Source of the DNA: Fistulifera solaris
Taxonomy: Eukaryota > Bacillariophyta > Bacillariophyceae > Naviculales > Stauroneidaceae
Assembly: GCA_030295235.1 (NCBI GenBank)
Contig: AP026151.1
Span: forward strand, 62,001 to 126,000
Direction of reading: 5' to 3'
Length of the DNA: 64,000 nucleotides
Under the pieces are notes generated by a model, which was not told where the DNA came from, did not search any database, and worked only from the letters and a program-made list of their open reading frames with translations. This document shows, in pieces, positions 46,437 through 57,672 of this stretch (the stretch's first letter is position 1; each line of letters begins with the position of its first letter). Both the position numbers and the translations under genes were made by a program.

Positions 46437-48077
46437 CTACACCCTCGCTTGAAGGGACGCCAAACACGTTGCAAGGTTGCGGATCCAGCAACGAACGCGA
46501 CTTCTTCGATTGTTGGTGTATTGCGCGCAAGGACAGGAGGTGGGTCGCAACTGGCAATTGAGTGGTTCTTGATTGGCTAGTCCGGCAGTTTGATAAACAA
46601 AATCAAAGTTGATTCGGCTGAACATCACCGCACCATTGGAACTACCAAACCCCATATTGTGAACGCCTAAAATTTGATTTTTGAGTCGAAAGCACTGCAG
46701 ATCCGCTGCTCCCTCCTTCTGTATCACAGTAGTGGAGAATGTAGTTGGGACCATAGCTTTGAGCTTTGAAAAGTAACAAAGAACGTAAGCGAAAACAGCA
46801 GAGCGAGCTAAAAGCGAAGCGATGCTGTACGTACGGGGAGCCGAGCAAAGACCCGAAGTGACCATCTGTTGATTGAAATCGTAAGGATAACCCGTTAAAG
46901 TCATGGTTTGTAATCGCGTATCGGTTACTGATGTATCGGTTCCTGCAACTAGGTCAATGCCCAGGTAGCCGACAATGTCACCCGGCTGTCGTATCAACGA
47001 AAGATACAGTGGAAAAAGCGTCCAAGTGAGAAGAGGCGTTCCATTTAGTCATCCATCACTTGTGCTCAGGAGCAATTGATACTTACGTAAACCTGGGTAT
47101 TGTCACGGCAGGTATAACGTGTGTCGGTGCGCGGCTTGAAAGTAACGACGGCGAGATCCGCCGTCCTGGTCCTGCCATCGATGTATTCTTGCTTCACGGT
47201 GACGTAGTCGACGTCCCAGGTGCCAAACGGTTCCGCAGTGTTGTCGGCCTGCGTAGGATCGATGTAACGAGCCGGTGCTATCCGTGTCATGGGTCTCCAG
47301 CTCCTGGTACTATAATTGTAGGTACAGTGCCCTGCTGTGAGAGCCGATCGGCGCGAGATCATGGTTCCTGTGCATGACGATGGTTGGATGAGATCCAATG
47401 CTCCAATGGTGCGATAGGGAAAAACTGTAGTGTTTGTTATCACAGAGCGAGTGTCATCCCCGATGACGTCCAATGCCCTGTGTCGAAGATTGGTTGAAGT
47501 TTCTTGTGCAATACCCTGATATGGCTGAGTTGATGTCACCTTCGTAGGGGTGCTCGCCTTGGAAATAAATTTGTAGCCCTCGTGAGTCAAACGCACAAGA
47601 ATCTCTGTGGCGGGTACTTGAAGGGGAGAAAAGATATTGGACTCGTCCTCTTCCGATCCTTCTTCTATGATCGGTTCTGTCGAAAATTCGATTTCCTTTG
47701 TAACGAAACGAAAGTTTTCTTTCGCAAACCGATTCATTATTGCACGCGTAATAACTTCCGCGTTTCCAGAGAAATCAGGCATTGTTAATCTATCGGCATC
47801 TCCCGAGCACGGTCCAGAGGTAAATTTTTTGATGCCCTGAAGTTGACGACACGAGTGTTAGGACCGCTAACGACCGCATAGCCGTCACGAGACCACTTAC
47901 TTGACACGAGGCAACGCACCCGTTTACATAAGTAAGCAGGTCTTCGCCACACACTGGACCTCCCATAATAGCAGTATCCAAAGAGCATCCAGCATCGCAG
48001 TTGTATTGTGCAGCAACGCTGGCAAAACAAGAAGCGACGATAAGATATGATGCAATTATGTTCGAGAGTTTCAACAT
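46437..48077 (-). CDS. Secreted Kazal-V8-like serine protease 2
   Basis: Exons are 47901-48077, 47087-47836, 46835-46985 and 46437-46763, with the same three intron sites and phases as protease 1. Signal peptide: MLKLSNIIASYLIVASCFASVAAQ. The Kazal-like module has YNCDAGCSLD, GGPVCGEDLLTYVNGC, ASC and a sixth Cys in SGPCSGD. The pro-region reads MNRFAKENFRFVTKEIEF. The mature start is VIGDDTR. Triad: TAGHCTYN, ADLAVVTFKP and GGSSGSA; pocket His in LGVHNMG. A one-base frame change lies in an A5 run (plus-strand T5 46678-46682) just after the Ser; the paralogues confirm that LGVHNMG belongs in frame. Inferred to be an extracellular, Glu-specific, zymogen-type enzyme. About 467 residues. Confidence 0.87.
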
Positions 48078-49003
48078 CTTCGGCGTTTCCTTTATGTTTC
48101 GAACTTTCTTTTGACTGAATTGTTGGCTTTCACTTTGCGGACAAAGCGCGTCCAAATCTTACGACAAGTACTCCGTAGTTCAAATGAGTGTTTTCGAGCG
48201 CCAATGACATGGCCTCGATAATGAGGACGAGAAAATTCACATTTTTGGTTTTTCCGTTGCGCTGTCATCACGAATAGATAGAAAATTTTGTACAGAAAGT
48301 CTTCCGAAGAATAATGATCCGGCATTCCAACGGCTTTCAAATAGAGAGAAACAGCGTTAAATATTGAATTACATAAAGTGTCTAATTGCTAAGTACACCA
48401 AGGAAATTACTCTAAGAGAGTTCGTGGTAAATAATGACTCAAAGTGACCCACAAAGTGGAACATCGGGTCACATCGTAATAACACAGGTGTCCAATCAGA
48501 TGCAACGTTTGCCTTTTCGTGCACCTTTTGATTTTTGATTTCGCGAACGCAAAAACATAATGAGAGAATTCATTCGGTCGTCTTTTGTTATTCAAGTGAG
48601 TCGGGAGAGGATAATAATCGTTTGAAATTCTCTAATAAAGCATTTGTAGGTTTGATGTCTCCTAGATGCGCTGCTGGCGTGACTTTTGCTAACGGTAGAA
48701 TCATCAAGACATCGATCACTTGTTGCTGTTGCCCAAGCTGAAGCTAGCAAGGGCCGATCCATACAAAAGTGACAGCTTTACTAAAGCGCAAAGCTATGGG
48801 AAGCAAAGCAGATAAAGCCAATTGACCACAGCATGTCTTTTTTGTTTCCATTACCCAGATACGGACTCAGAAGCGCAGGTCCGTGGTGTAGATTAAAAAT
48901 GTACCTACATTGTGGAGATTGCAAAGTATATTTTAAACGGGCTTAATGATGCTGATTATGAGTTATACACAAGCCTCGTTGGCCAGACGCATAAAGTTGA
49001 CTA
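48078..49003. other. Intergenic between proteases 2 and 3
   Basis: About 925 bases, AT-rich, with the protease 2 promoter at the left. No gene, RNA or repeat array is recognised. Confidence 0.45.
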
Positions 49004-50593
49004 CTAACGGGCCAAACAAGCACCAAAGTTGCGTAGATTACATAGCAGTCGTGCAATTCTTCTGCTGCCGAACTCTGAACATGTGCAAGTTTGGGGCGCT
49101 TGACTCGTTAGCCCAGCCCAACTGGAAACAATGTCGAAATATTCGGGAGTCAGAACCGTGGCTCCATTGATTGTGCCTGATTGTGTTATCGGATTGTTAT
49201 GCGCTCCATTGTGGACGCCCAACACTATGTTGTCACTCGTCAAAGTTACGGCGCCACTCATCCCGGGTGTCGTGTCACTTTAGAGGTTTCATAGGAACGG
49301 CAGTTGTGCTTTAATGAGAAGCCAGAAATAATCAAAGCTGTTTGGTCGAACCACCACTCCTCACTTACCATGTGTGATAGATATACTTTGGCTTGGTGGA
49401 AAATGCTGCGATAAGAACGAGTCAAAGTCTGAGTAACTTGGAAAATGACCAAGTAATGATGAATACCCTCTCAAAACTTACGTGCAGTGGAACAGAGGCC
49501 TGTTGTGATCATCTTATGTTTCATATCGTATGGGTATCCTGTGATGGTCATGGTCGAGAATCGCGCATCGGTGACGTTTGCATTATCTTCCCCTACACGG
49601 TCAATGGACAAGTATCCGACAAAATCCCCAGGATAGACCGAAAAAATACCCAGAAAACGTCTCCTTCGCTTCTTGAACGTAACCACTCCCATGTCATAAA
49701 TTTCATCGCCTGATTCCTCATATCCCTTAAAGTAATTTGTGTAGTCGACGTCCCAAGTCCCAAAGGGTTCCGTGGTGTTATCACTCTGCTCAGGATTATA
49801 ATAACGACCTGGTGCGAACCGAATAACGTCATAAGGCTTTTTGGCCGCTCTATCGTAAAGGCAATGCGCCGCGGTGATACCAGAGGTCGGACTAATCATG
49901 GTAATCGTGCACCCAGATTCCGAGAAATCGAAATCTAAGCCTCCCATGGTCCGATAGGGAAAGATCGTCGAGTCCGGAACCATCGTCCTCGTGTCTTCTC
50001 CAACCACCACTAATTTTCGCTTGCGAAGACCCGGTTGATTCTCCGCAATACGGCCCTCGTAAGAAGGCGTGGGGCCCTGGATTTTGGCAAATGACTTGAC
50101 TTGGGAAATGAATTTGTATCCCTCACTGGTGACGCGTACGGTATCGAATCCATCCGGCGATAGAGACGATGAAAAGACATTCGAGTTGTGTACGAAATCG
50201 CGAATTGGATTTCTTGAAAAATCGATCTCTTTTGTGACGAATCGGAAACTTTCTTTCGCAAATCGACTCATAATTTCTCGCGTAATTACTTCGGTTTGAC
50301 CCGTAAGGTCCATCTGCTCAACGCGGTCTCCTTCACCCCCACAAGAGCCCGCAGTAAATTTGATGCCCTACACGAACGCGTTAGTACTCGCACGGAAGAA
50401 GCCATGTAACGGCAATGACACTTACTTGACAAAGCGCGAGACATCCGTTGGCGTAACTGATTCCATCGGCTCCGCAAACAGGTTGCCCCATGACGGTTGG
50501 ATCGAGACTGCAACCCGCATCGCAATTGTATTGTGCCGCTGCACGAGCGATCGCAAGGAGGAGAAGAAGTAAAGCGTTCCACATGTTGCGCAT
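49004..50593 (-). CDS. Secreted Kazal-V8-like serine protease 3, with a 37-base micro-exon
   Basis: Four exons: 50426-50593, 49482-50367, 49369-49405 and 49004-49277; together 1365 bases, one clean frame of 454 residues. Signal peptide MRNMWNALLLLLLAIARAAAQ. Kazal-like module YNCDAGCSLD, GQPVCGADGISYANGC, ALC, and a sixth Cys in AGSCGGE. Pro-region MSRFAKESFRFVTKEIDF; mature start VVVGEDTR. Triad TAAHCLYD, YDMGVVTFKK and GMSGAV; pocket His in LGVHNGA. The intron after VY in its siblings is absent (VYPGDFVGYL is continuous). The intron after CS(A/P) is replaced by two introns flanking a 37-base exon encoding FSTKPKYIYHT. The micro-exon restores the CDTTPGMSG reading, which otherwise runs into a stop. 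Alternative start: Met at 50584. Confidence 0.87.
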
Positions 50594-51295
50594 TCGATTG
50601 GAAGATCTTGGCTTTCGAAAACGCAAACGCCTTTTGGAAATGACAGCACCTTCCGATGCAACGCTGAAGAACATTTCCAACTGAAGTCATTCGGCGGGGC
50701 GGGCTCGGAGCAATTCCGAGGGCTTTATACAAAACACGTCTAAAAAAATTCGTGTGGTCTTGTCTGTACTTGACCTTGTTATCTAAAAAGTCCGCAAAGA
50801 CACTAAACCATTTTTGGCAAGATCCGTAAGTACTAAGTACCTAAAATTATAGTAAATATAAAACGCGCTAACCGACCATTTCCCTTTAATAAAATGATCA
50901 ACGGCTGCAAAGTATCGAGCGGGGAGAGAGAAGCTTTTTTTCGCTATGACCTCATTTCATTTTTTTTCTGTTTTCAAACTGGAAACTAAAACCTCGTTCT
51001 ACTCCTCCGAAATCCATGTTCCGAGAAAAAAAATAGCCGTTACTTGGATCGATCATCATTCGAGCTTCGAACGCGTGCTTTGTATGTGCAATATGTGATG
51101 ACGGAGGAAAGGTTTGTTTGTCTCATGTGAAGAGGCGTGCAAAGGAGCCATTTGAAATCGACGATGTAAAACCAAAGATACGCTAAAGTTTTGAAGGTCT
51201 TTATTAAACGTGTACTTGTTAATTGGAAAACAAAAACAATGATGACGTTACTATAACACTCTCTACAATCGCGGATGTGAGACACACACACTAGC
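50594..51295. other. Intergenic, upstream of protease 3
   Basis: About 700 bases with the protease 3 promoter. No gene or repeat is recognised before the minisatellite that begins at 51296. Confidence 0.45.
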
Positions 51296-51927
51296 TATGC
51301 CCACAATTTTCTGGACACGTGAAAAAAGCACCTCCCCACATTTTCTGGACACGTGAAAAAGCACCTCCCCACATTTTCTGGACACGTGAAAAAAGCACTT
51401 GCCCACATTTTCTGGAGAAGTGAAAAAAGCACATCCCCACATTTTCTGGACACGTGAAAAATCATTTCCCCACATTTTCTAGACACGTGAAAAAGCGCAT
51501 CTCCACATTTTTTGGCCACGTCAAACATGTACTTGCCCACATTTTCTGGAAAGTCAACAATGCACATGCCCACCTTTTTCTGGAGACGTGAAAAAAGCAC
51601 ATGCCCACATTTTCTGGACTCGTGAAAAACACATTCCCACATTTTCTGGAGAAGTGAAAAAGCACTTGCCCACATTTCCTGGACACGTGAAAATAACGCT
51701 TCCCCACATTTTCTGGAGACGTGAAAAAACACATCCCCACATTTTCTGGACACGTGAAAAACACCTCCCCACATTTTCTGGAAACGTGAAAACAACCCAC
51801 CCCCACATTTTCTAAAAGTGAAAAAAAACGCTCGCCCACATTTCCTGGACAAGTGAAAGTAACGCTTGCCCATATTTTCTGGATACGTGAAATAACCCTC
51901 GCCCACATTTTCTGGAGACGTGAAAAT
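51296..51927. repeat. Minisatellite of 31-33 bases, about 19 copies
   Basis: The unit is CCCACATTTTCTGG followed by ACACGTGAAAAA and a variable GCACxTxC spacer. Copies are degenerate and vary by 1-3 bases. Most hold a CACGTG palindrome or a one-base variant. Because the unit is not a multiple of three and lacks stops in its reverse complement, long open frames appear in all three minus frames (up to 203 codons). These are by-products of the repeat. It lies between proteases 3 and 4. Confidence 0.93.
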
Positions 51928-52165
51928 AAAACATTGTTAAGAATAGTCCTTTTCGTAAATTTTTTAGAAAAAAGTGTCTAATTCTGCTTCAAACGCTAGA
52001 GTAGAAGGTCGTTAGGTGCATATTGCAAATACGCTTTCTAGTTTTGATAGATGTTTTGGTGAATTAACGCGCGAATATCTCATGTGAGTCTAGTGTACTT
52101 GTACAGTTGCCACTTGAGGCTAGAGCTTCGAAGGGCATGATATGCAGCAAGATTTAGCGGATTTA
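51928..52165. other. 3' flank of protease 4
   Basis: Unique AT-rich sequence between the minisatellite and the protease 4 stop codon. No feature is recognised. Confidence 0.4.
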
Positions 52166-53792
52166 TCAAATTCGGTTCGCGCTTTCCAGTGCCAGCCGCA
52201 AACAACCTCGAAAGTTTATAAACCAACAAATTGCTCGCTGTGACGGATTGGTTTGTGATGAACAGGGACACGCGTTTGATGCTGAGCATACGAATGCCCG
52301 TTGGTCTGCTAGTCCTGCCCAAGTATATACGGAATCAAAGAGTTGGTCCTTTAGAACAGCACCTCCATTGCGACTGGATACCCAATTTCCATGAGCATGG
52401 ACACCGACAGCAACATTGTTCGGGAGTAAGAAGCTACTTCCGCTCATCCCCGCAACCGTATCGCAAAAATGCCAAATATAGTGTGAACCGCCTGACAATG
52501 CTATCATATAATATGAAAGGATGAGCGTCATATATTCCGACATTATCTCGCATCTTGTCGCTAGCTTCCCACTTACCTTCGCGAGAACACGCGTTAGAGG
52601 TGACCATCTTTCCAAAATAGTCGTTCGGATAGCCAGTAACAGTGAGAGAGGCCAAGCGCGGATCATTCACGGCAGAACTTGTTCCTAAGACTCGATCGAT
52701 TCCAACAAATCCAACGACGTCGCCCGGCTTTTACCAGGAAGACAGAGCCAAATTGAGGCGACAGCACTTCATTGAATTGCGAAAGCACAGAGATATACTT
52801 ACGTAGACGTTGGAGCAACCGAGATCGGGGCGATTGGATGGCTTAAACGTGACGACAGCCATGTCAAACTGTTCGTCTTTTTCTTTGTAATTCTGGAATG
52901 TTGTCGTATAATCCACATCCCACGTTCCATAAGGATCTATCATACTACCAGTCGAAGCATCCACGTATCGTCCTGGAGCCACCTTCATCATCGGAAGCGG
53001 CTCGTTGGTGCTCGTTCGCCAAACACAATGACCGGCTGTTAACGCTGAAGTCCGAGAAATCATTGTAACTGTGCAGATGCTGGTCCCTTTGGTATAATTA
53101 TAGTCCGCGGAACCGATGGCACGAAAGGGAAAAGCGGTCGTATCTGGAACAATGCTACGAGTGTCTGTTCCGATGACAATTAAATTTCGATCACGAAGAA
53201 GCTTTCGGTCAACTTGACCAGCAAGACCCTCGTTCGCAGCACTGGAACCTGGAGTACCAGTTGATTGTGTGGATTCCAACGGAGCCATGAACTCGTAACC
53301 TTCGCTAGTAATACGCAAAAAGTGGGAACGAAGAGGGACGCCGAGACGATCCACCAAGTCGGATTCTACGACATCTTCGTAATCATCGAGCTGTGTAGCA
53401 AATTTGACTCGCTTTGTCACAAAACGAAAGCTCTCGTGCGCGAACCGATTCATCACATCCATTGTTATCACATCAGCACTTCCTGGAAAATCAAACCCAG
53501 ATAATCGGCTTTCATTCATTCCGTCACATGACCCGTAATTGAATTTAGTGACGCCCTGTACAACAGTCAGATCAACCAGTCGTTAGTCTCTTTGTCTGCT
53601 GCATCATGCAATGCAACACTTTTGTGCACTTACTTGACACCACGCCACACACGCATTTTGATAAGTAAAGCCCTCGTCGTCGCATACCGATGGACCCATT
53701 ATGCTTCCATCGAGAGAACATCCTACGTTACAATCATACTGCGACGCCACGCAGGTAAAGGACGACAGAATTAACACTAGTGTCTTTCGCAT
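52166..53792 (-). CDS. Secreted Kazal-V8-like serine protease 4
   Basis: Exons 53634-53792, 52803-53555, 52577-52727 and 52166-52491 give a clean 462-residue frame with the same intron sites as proteases 1 and 2. Signal peptide MRKTLVLILSSFTCVAS. Kazal-like module YDCNVGCSLD, GPSVCDDEGFTYQNAC, AWC and a sixth Cys in YGSCDG. Pro-region MNRFAHESFRFVTKRVKF; mature start VIGTDTR. Triad TAGHCVWR, FDMAVVTFKP and AGMSGSS; pocket His in VGVHAHG. ITGYP is VTGYPND here, as in V8 (VTGYPGD). The C terminus repeats the CPC...CWFINFRGCLRLA pattern of protease 1, its closest relative. Confidence 0.9.
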
Positions 53793-55002
53793 TTGTCTCT
53801 TCAGGATTTTTGAACGTTAAATGAAATCAATATAGACACAAAGTTGTTTCACCGATCGGCGGATGATAATGACGGCATTGTTGCGTACTGGTAGGGAATA
53901 AAGGTCTTTGCTTCCGCTTTTGAGACGTCGGCGCGGGCCGAAAATTTCTATTTATTGGTGACACGTCTTAAATACCCAAAATTACGAAATACAAAAGTGT
54001 TGAGTTATTTCGTTCGCGGTTCATCAACTTGTTTCCCAATTAAATTGTTCTGTGAAAATTGTGGACAGTATACTTTTTATTGTAGTCAATGTCCTTATTT
54101 ACTTTATTTATCTTTGTCGTCCGTCGTCCTGTCGTCCATCATCCATCATCCGTCATCCGTCATCCGCATTGAACATGGAGGATGGAGGGAGAATTTGACG
54201 TGCACCTTCCAATCCCAACGGAAATCTATCGGATGTCGTTCTAGAGCGGAGAACGAATGAAAGTCCACCATCATTGGTGGAGAAATTTTCAGGAACTGCA
54301 ATCCACTAGGGTGGCGTCCGTCATCAATCAGACAGCAAACATTTGAAAGACGAGAACGTTGCTTGCCGATTACAACGTCTAGATCGGCAAATGCACTTCT
54401 CTCGTGGCGAACTGCGCATTTTCCGATGATGACGGCAATAACAACAGAATCTAATCTCTAGAGAATCATAGACAAAAAGTCGAGTTCCACCTTCCTTGGG
54501 ATCGCATTTACCTCTCTGTGAGCCTTTATGAGAAAAATATTTCGTGAGAGGGAGAATCGAATCAAGTTTATTGGACGAACACACCAATGATAGTCGAAAG
54601 GTCTTTTCGCAAATTTAAGGAGAACAAAAGATACAGCTAAAATGATGTTGGTGGACCTTCACTTGTGTTTTTCTTCTTAAACATAAGGTATCACTTGCGA
54701 AGATGATGGCAACGAGGGCGACAACCATCGAGCATTCATAAAAGGTGCAGAAAATGCCCTTCAACGCAGTGGAAGTCGATGTAACAATTGAAATCAGTTG
54801 CTGTTATCTAAAATGTGCAAGTAGGTAAATGCTACTGAGAAGAGTTTAGGCTTTCCAGTTTAACTTTTTTTGATTGCGATGCGAGGTGGTAGGCATCTCT
54901 CGGGTAAGCTACTGGTCAATAGATATCCATGAAGTGAAAACACTTACCAGTATCGTTTGTGCGATAAAACGACACAAAAGTATCTTAGTTCGCAGATTAT
55001 TT
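53793..55002. other. Intergenic between proteases 4 and 5
   Basis: About 1.2 kb with a small CGTCATC/CATCATC microsatellite at 54116-54170. No gene is recognised; several short open frames lack protein-like features. Confidence 0.45.
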
Positions 55003-57189
55003 TTACATCAGTCGTCTCTTCTTGCCACCTTTCCCACTTGAGCTTTTCTTGGAGCTACTACTATACTTTTTCTGTTTCTTCTTTTTGCCGCCCTTGCCTT
55101 TACCGGAATACGGTTGTGATACCGGAGCTGCGACTGGATTTGTCGGATTCCTGACAGGTTGGGTCGGAAGAATATCCGCAGTCGGCCCAACAAAAGTGGG
55201 TGATGTCACGGGGCTGCCGACGGGCAATGCTTGAGGCACTGTTGCAGGCGGCACAACGGGTCTCGGAACGGGGATGATCTCAGGCACGGGAGCAGGTAGA
55301 GCAACGGGAATGGCGACGGGCGCCGCCTGAGGCACTGGTGCGGGAGGCACAACGGGTCTGGGAACGGGCACGATCTCTGACACAGGAGGAGGAAGCAGAA
55401 CCGGGCTAGGAACGGGCACGATCTGAGGAACCGGAGCCGGGAGCACAATGGGGCTGATGACTTTCACTGGCTGGGCCACTGGAGCGGGCTGTGGCGCTGC
55501 GACTGGTAGAACGATAGGGCTGATGACTTTCACTGGCTGAGACACTGGAGCGGGTTCTGTTTCACGTGTTGGACCAGTAACCTGCGAAGGGGTTGGCGCC
55601 TGCAGAACAATTGGAGACAGTCCTGGTGAAGGTTGTCTTTGCGGAGCTGATACAGGTTTTTTGAACCGGAGGGGCAACTGGTTGTACAACCGGTGATAAT
55701 ACCTCAGTTCGAGAACACAAGCTTTGACCTTTCCCATGTCCAGCCCATTCATAGATAGATGCATACAAGCGAGTCGTCATCATCACAGCCCCATTCATGC
55801 TTGTTGTTGCGGTCTGAACTCCATGGGTATGAACTCCTAAAGCGATGTTTCCCTCCACGATGACACTAGATCCGGAATTTCCTCCGACGGTGTCACAGTA
55901 GTGATTTATATAGTTAGCCCTGCGACTTTCAGGAGCTAGAATGGAAATCGGAGGGTGTTTTTGTGAGTTTGTGGCGACAAGGAATAATTATAGTACATAG
56001 AGTTAGCGTTATTCGACTTACCTCGATCGCACGGACCGGAGGTCGCCATTTGTCGATTATAGTCGTACGGATAGCCGGTGATCACCATCGTGTTCAAGCG
56101 GCTATCCACAACTCGTCCATCCACTTCAGCCGGACGATCAAGTCCGATATGGCCTAAAGCGTCTCCGGGCTAAGATAGAAAGAGAGTCTGAGTGAGAGAG
56201 TGGTTTTGGACGTCCTTTGATAATCCAGAGGTACTTACGTATAGCTCCTTACAGGTAGAAAGATTGTTGCGGATACGTGGTTTATAGGTCACAACCGCAA
56301 TGTCGAAATTAGTTTGTCCAAGCTGCTGAAAGTTCCCAAACAACGAAACGTAATCCACTTCCCACGTTCCAAAGGGTTCCGCCGTCCCGTCTCTCTTTGT
56401 TGCATCACGAAATCTTGCCGGAGCAATCGCAGTCATATTCATAGGCCCCTTCCTGTTCGTATTCCAGACACAATGTCCTGCCGTCAGTGCCGAGGTTCGG
56501 CTGATGAGCGTTAGAGTACAGCCTCCTTCTCCCCACCAATAATCAGCATTAGCTATAGTACGGAACGGGTAACGAGTTGTATCCGCAACGGGAACTCTCG
56601 AGTCTTGTCCGATCAAGACCAACTCTCTACGAGTCGCATTGCCCTCGCCGTCGTCATCCAGTCCGTTTTCGCCTAAAAGCCCTAGTTGCGGCGCTACTGG
56701 CTGGAGGAGCGACTCCTCTTCAAACATCAATGTCGTTCGATACTCGTATCCTTCGGGCGTGAATCGATAATTGGGAATAAACTGGTCATCCATTTCCTCC
56801 AGGAAACCATCGTCCGTTTCATTGATCATTTGCTCCTCGAGCAGGTAGCGGATATCTTCTTCGAAATTAGTCGATGGTAGACGCTTTCCAACGAAACGAT
56901 AATCCGAAAAACGTGTCATGGTACTCATGGGAATAACTTGCGGATCCGACGAGACGAAGGACTCTTGGAAAGGATCTTCTCCTTCGCAGACACCCAAACT
57001 AGCAACGGTAATGTTTTGACATACCGCCAAACATTCGTTTAGATACGTGAGATTGTCATCTCCACACACTGGAGGTCCCATAAGGCTAGCATCCAAGCTG
57101 CAGCCGACGTTGCAATCATATGTTGTCTGTGACGCAACGATCGAAAGAACAGAGGCCAACGCCACGAGATGTAGGAGAGCTTCTTTCAT
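55003..57189 (-). CDS. Secreted Kazal-V8-like serine protease 5 with Pro-rich repeats and silaffin-like tail
   Basis: Exons 56239-57189, 56022-56169 and 55003-55935; the intron after CQ is absent (AVCQNITVASLGVCEG is continuous). Signal peptide MKEALLHLVALASVLSIVAS. Kazal-like module YDCNVGCSLD, GPPVCGDDNLTYLNEC. Triad TAGHCVWN, FDIAVVTYKP and GGNSGSS; pocket His in LGVHTHG. The catalytic domain is followed by about 170 residues of PAPVPQ/PVVPP/PVKVISPIVLP repeats (about 55640-55150). The protein ends YSGKGKGGKKKKQKKYS, then SSSKKSSSGKGGKKRRLM. This tail resembles silaffin-1 R5 (SSKKSGSYSGSKGSKRRIL) in its SSKKS, GxK and terminal RR-I/L order, suggesting attachment to biosilica or acidic wall polymers. 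A one-base frame change at T6 55657-55662 separates the domain from the repeats. About 676 residues. Confidence 0.85.
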
Positions 57190-57672
57190 GATGCTCTTCA
57201 CTGGAATTCTGATTGTTCTTTTGCGTCTTTGCTTTTCTTGATGGTTGCTTTGGTTTATGTCTGTATTGTTGGAAATTGCTGACACTTCTTTCGAACGATC
57301 GGAGAAAGCATTTTCGAAAATGTGGACTTGAAATCTTTCTTTCGCACCGCCTAACGCTCCAAATTCTCGCCTCCATAAATGTGTATCCTATCAATTCAGT
57401 ACAAGTTAATCAGCATTTAGGAGATTTCCTTCAACCGCGAATATTCTTTTACGCAGTTAGCGATAAGCGTCTTCCGTTGTGTACCGCATGAGACATTTGT
57501 CTGTCCGTTGGCTCGATGGGAGGGTGAAAAAGCTCCGCCAAGGCGCCAAGGCTCGTCCGCCGTCGCGCGTGTGCACGAAAAGAACAACAACAACAACACG
57601 CAGCGACGAAAGGGCAACAATCCTTGGCAATCGTCCCATTCTTTAATTCTTCTTTCTATTATCGAGACTATA
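57190..57672. promoter_or_regulatory. Divergent promoter of proteases 5 and 6
   Basis: These 483 bases separate two head-to-head protease start codons and must hold both promoters. There is an AAC microsatellite at 57583-57598. Shared control of the two genes is possible. No motif is assigned. Confidence 0.5.

Noticed and set aside
51295-51908. Open frames of up to 203 codons on the minus strand
   Set aside because: The minisatellite unit has no stop in any minus frame and its length is not a multiple of three. The encoded words simply permute between frames, with no signal, domain or conserved start.
51296-51927. Possible CRISPR-like array
   Set aside because: The repeats abut without unique spacers, copies are degenerate, and the genome is eukaryotic.
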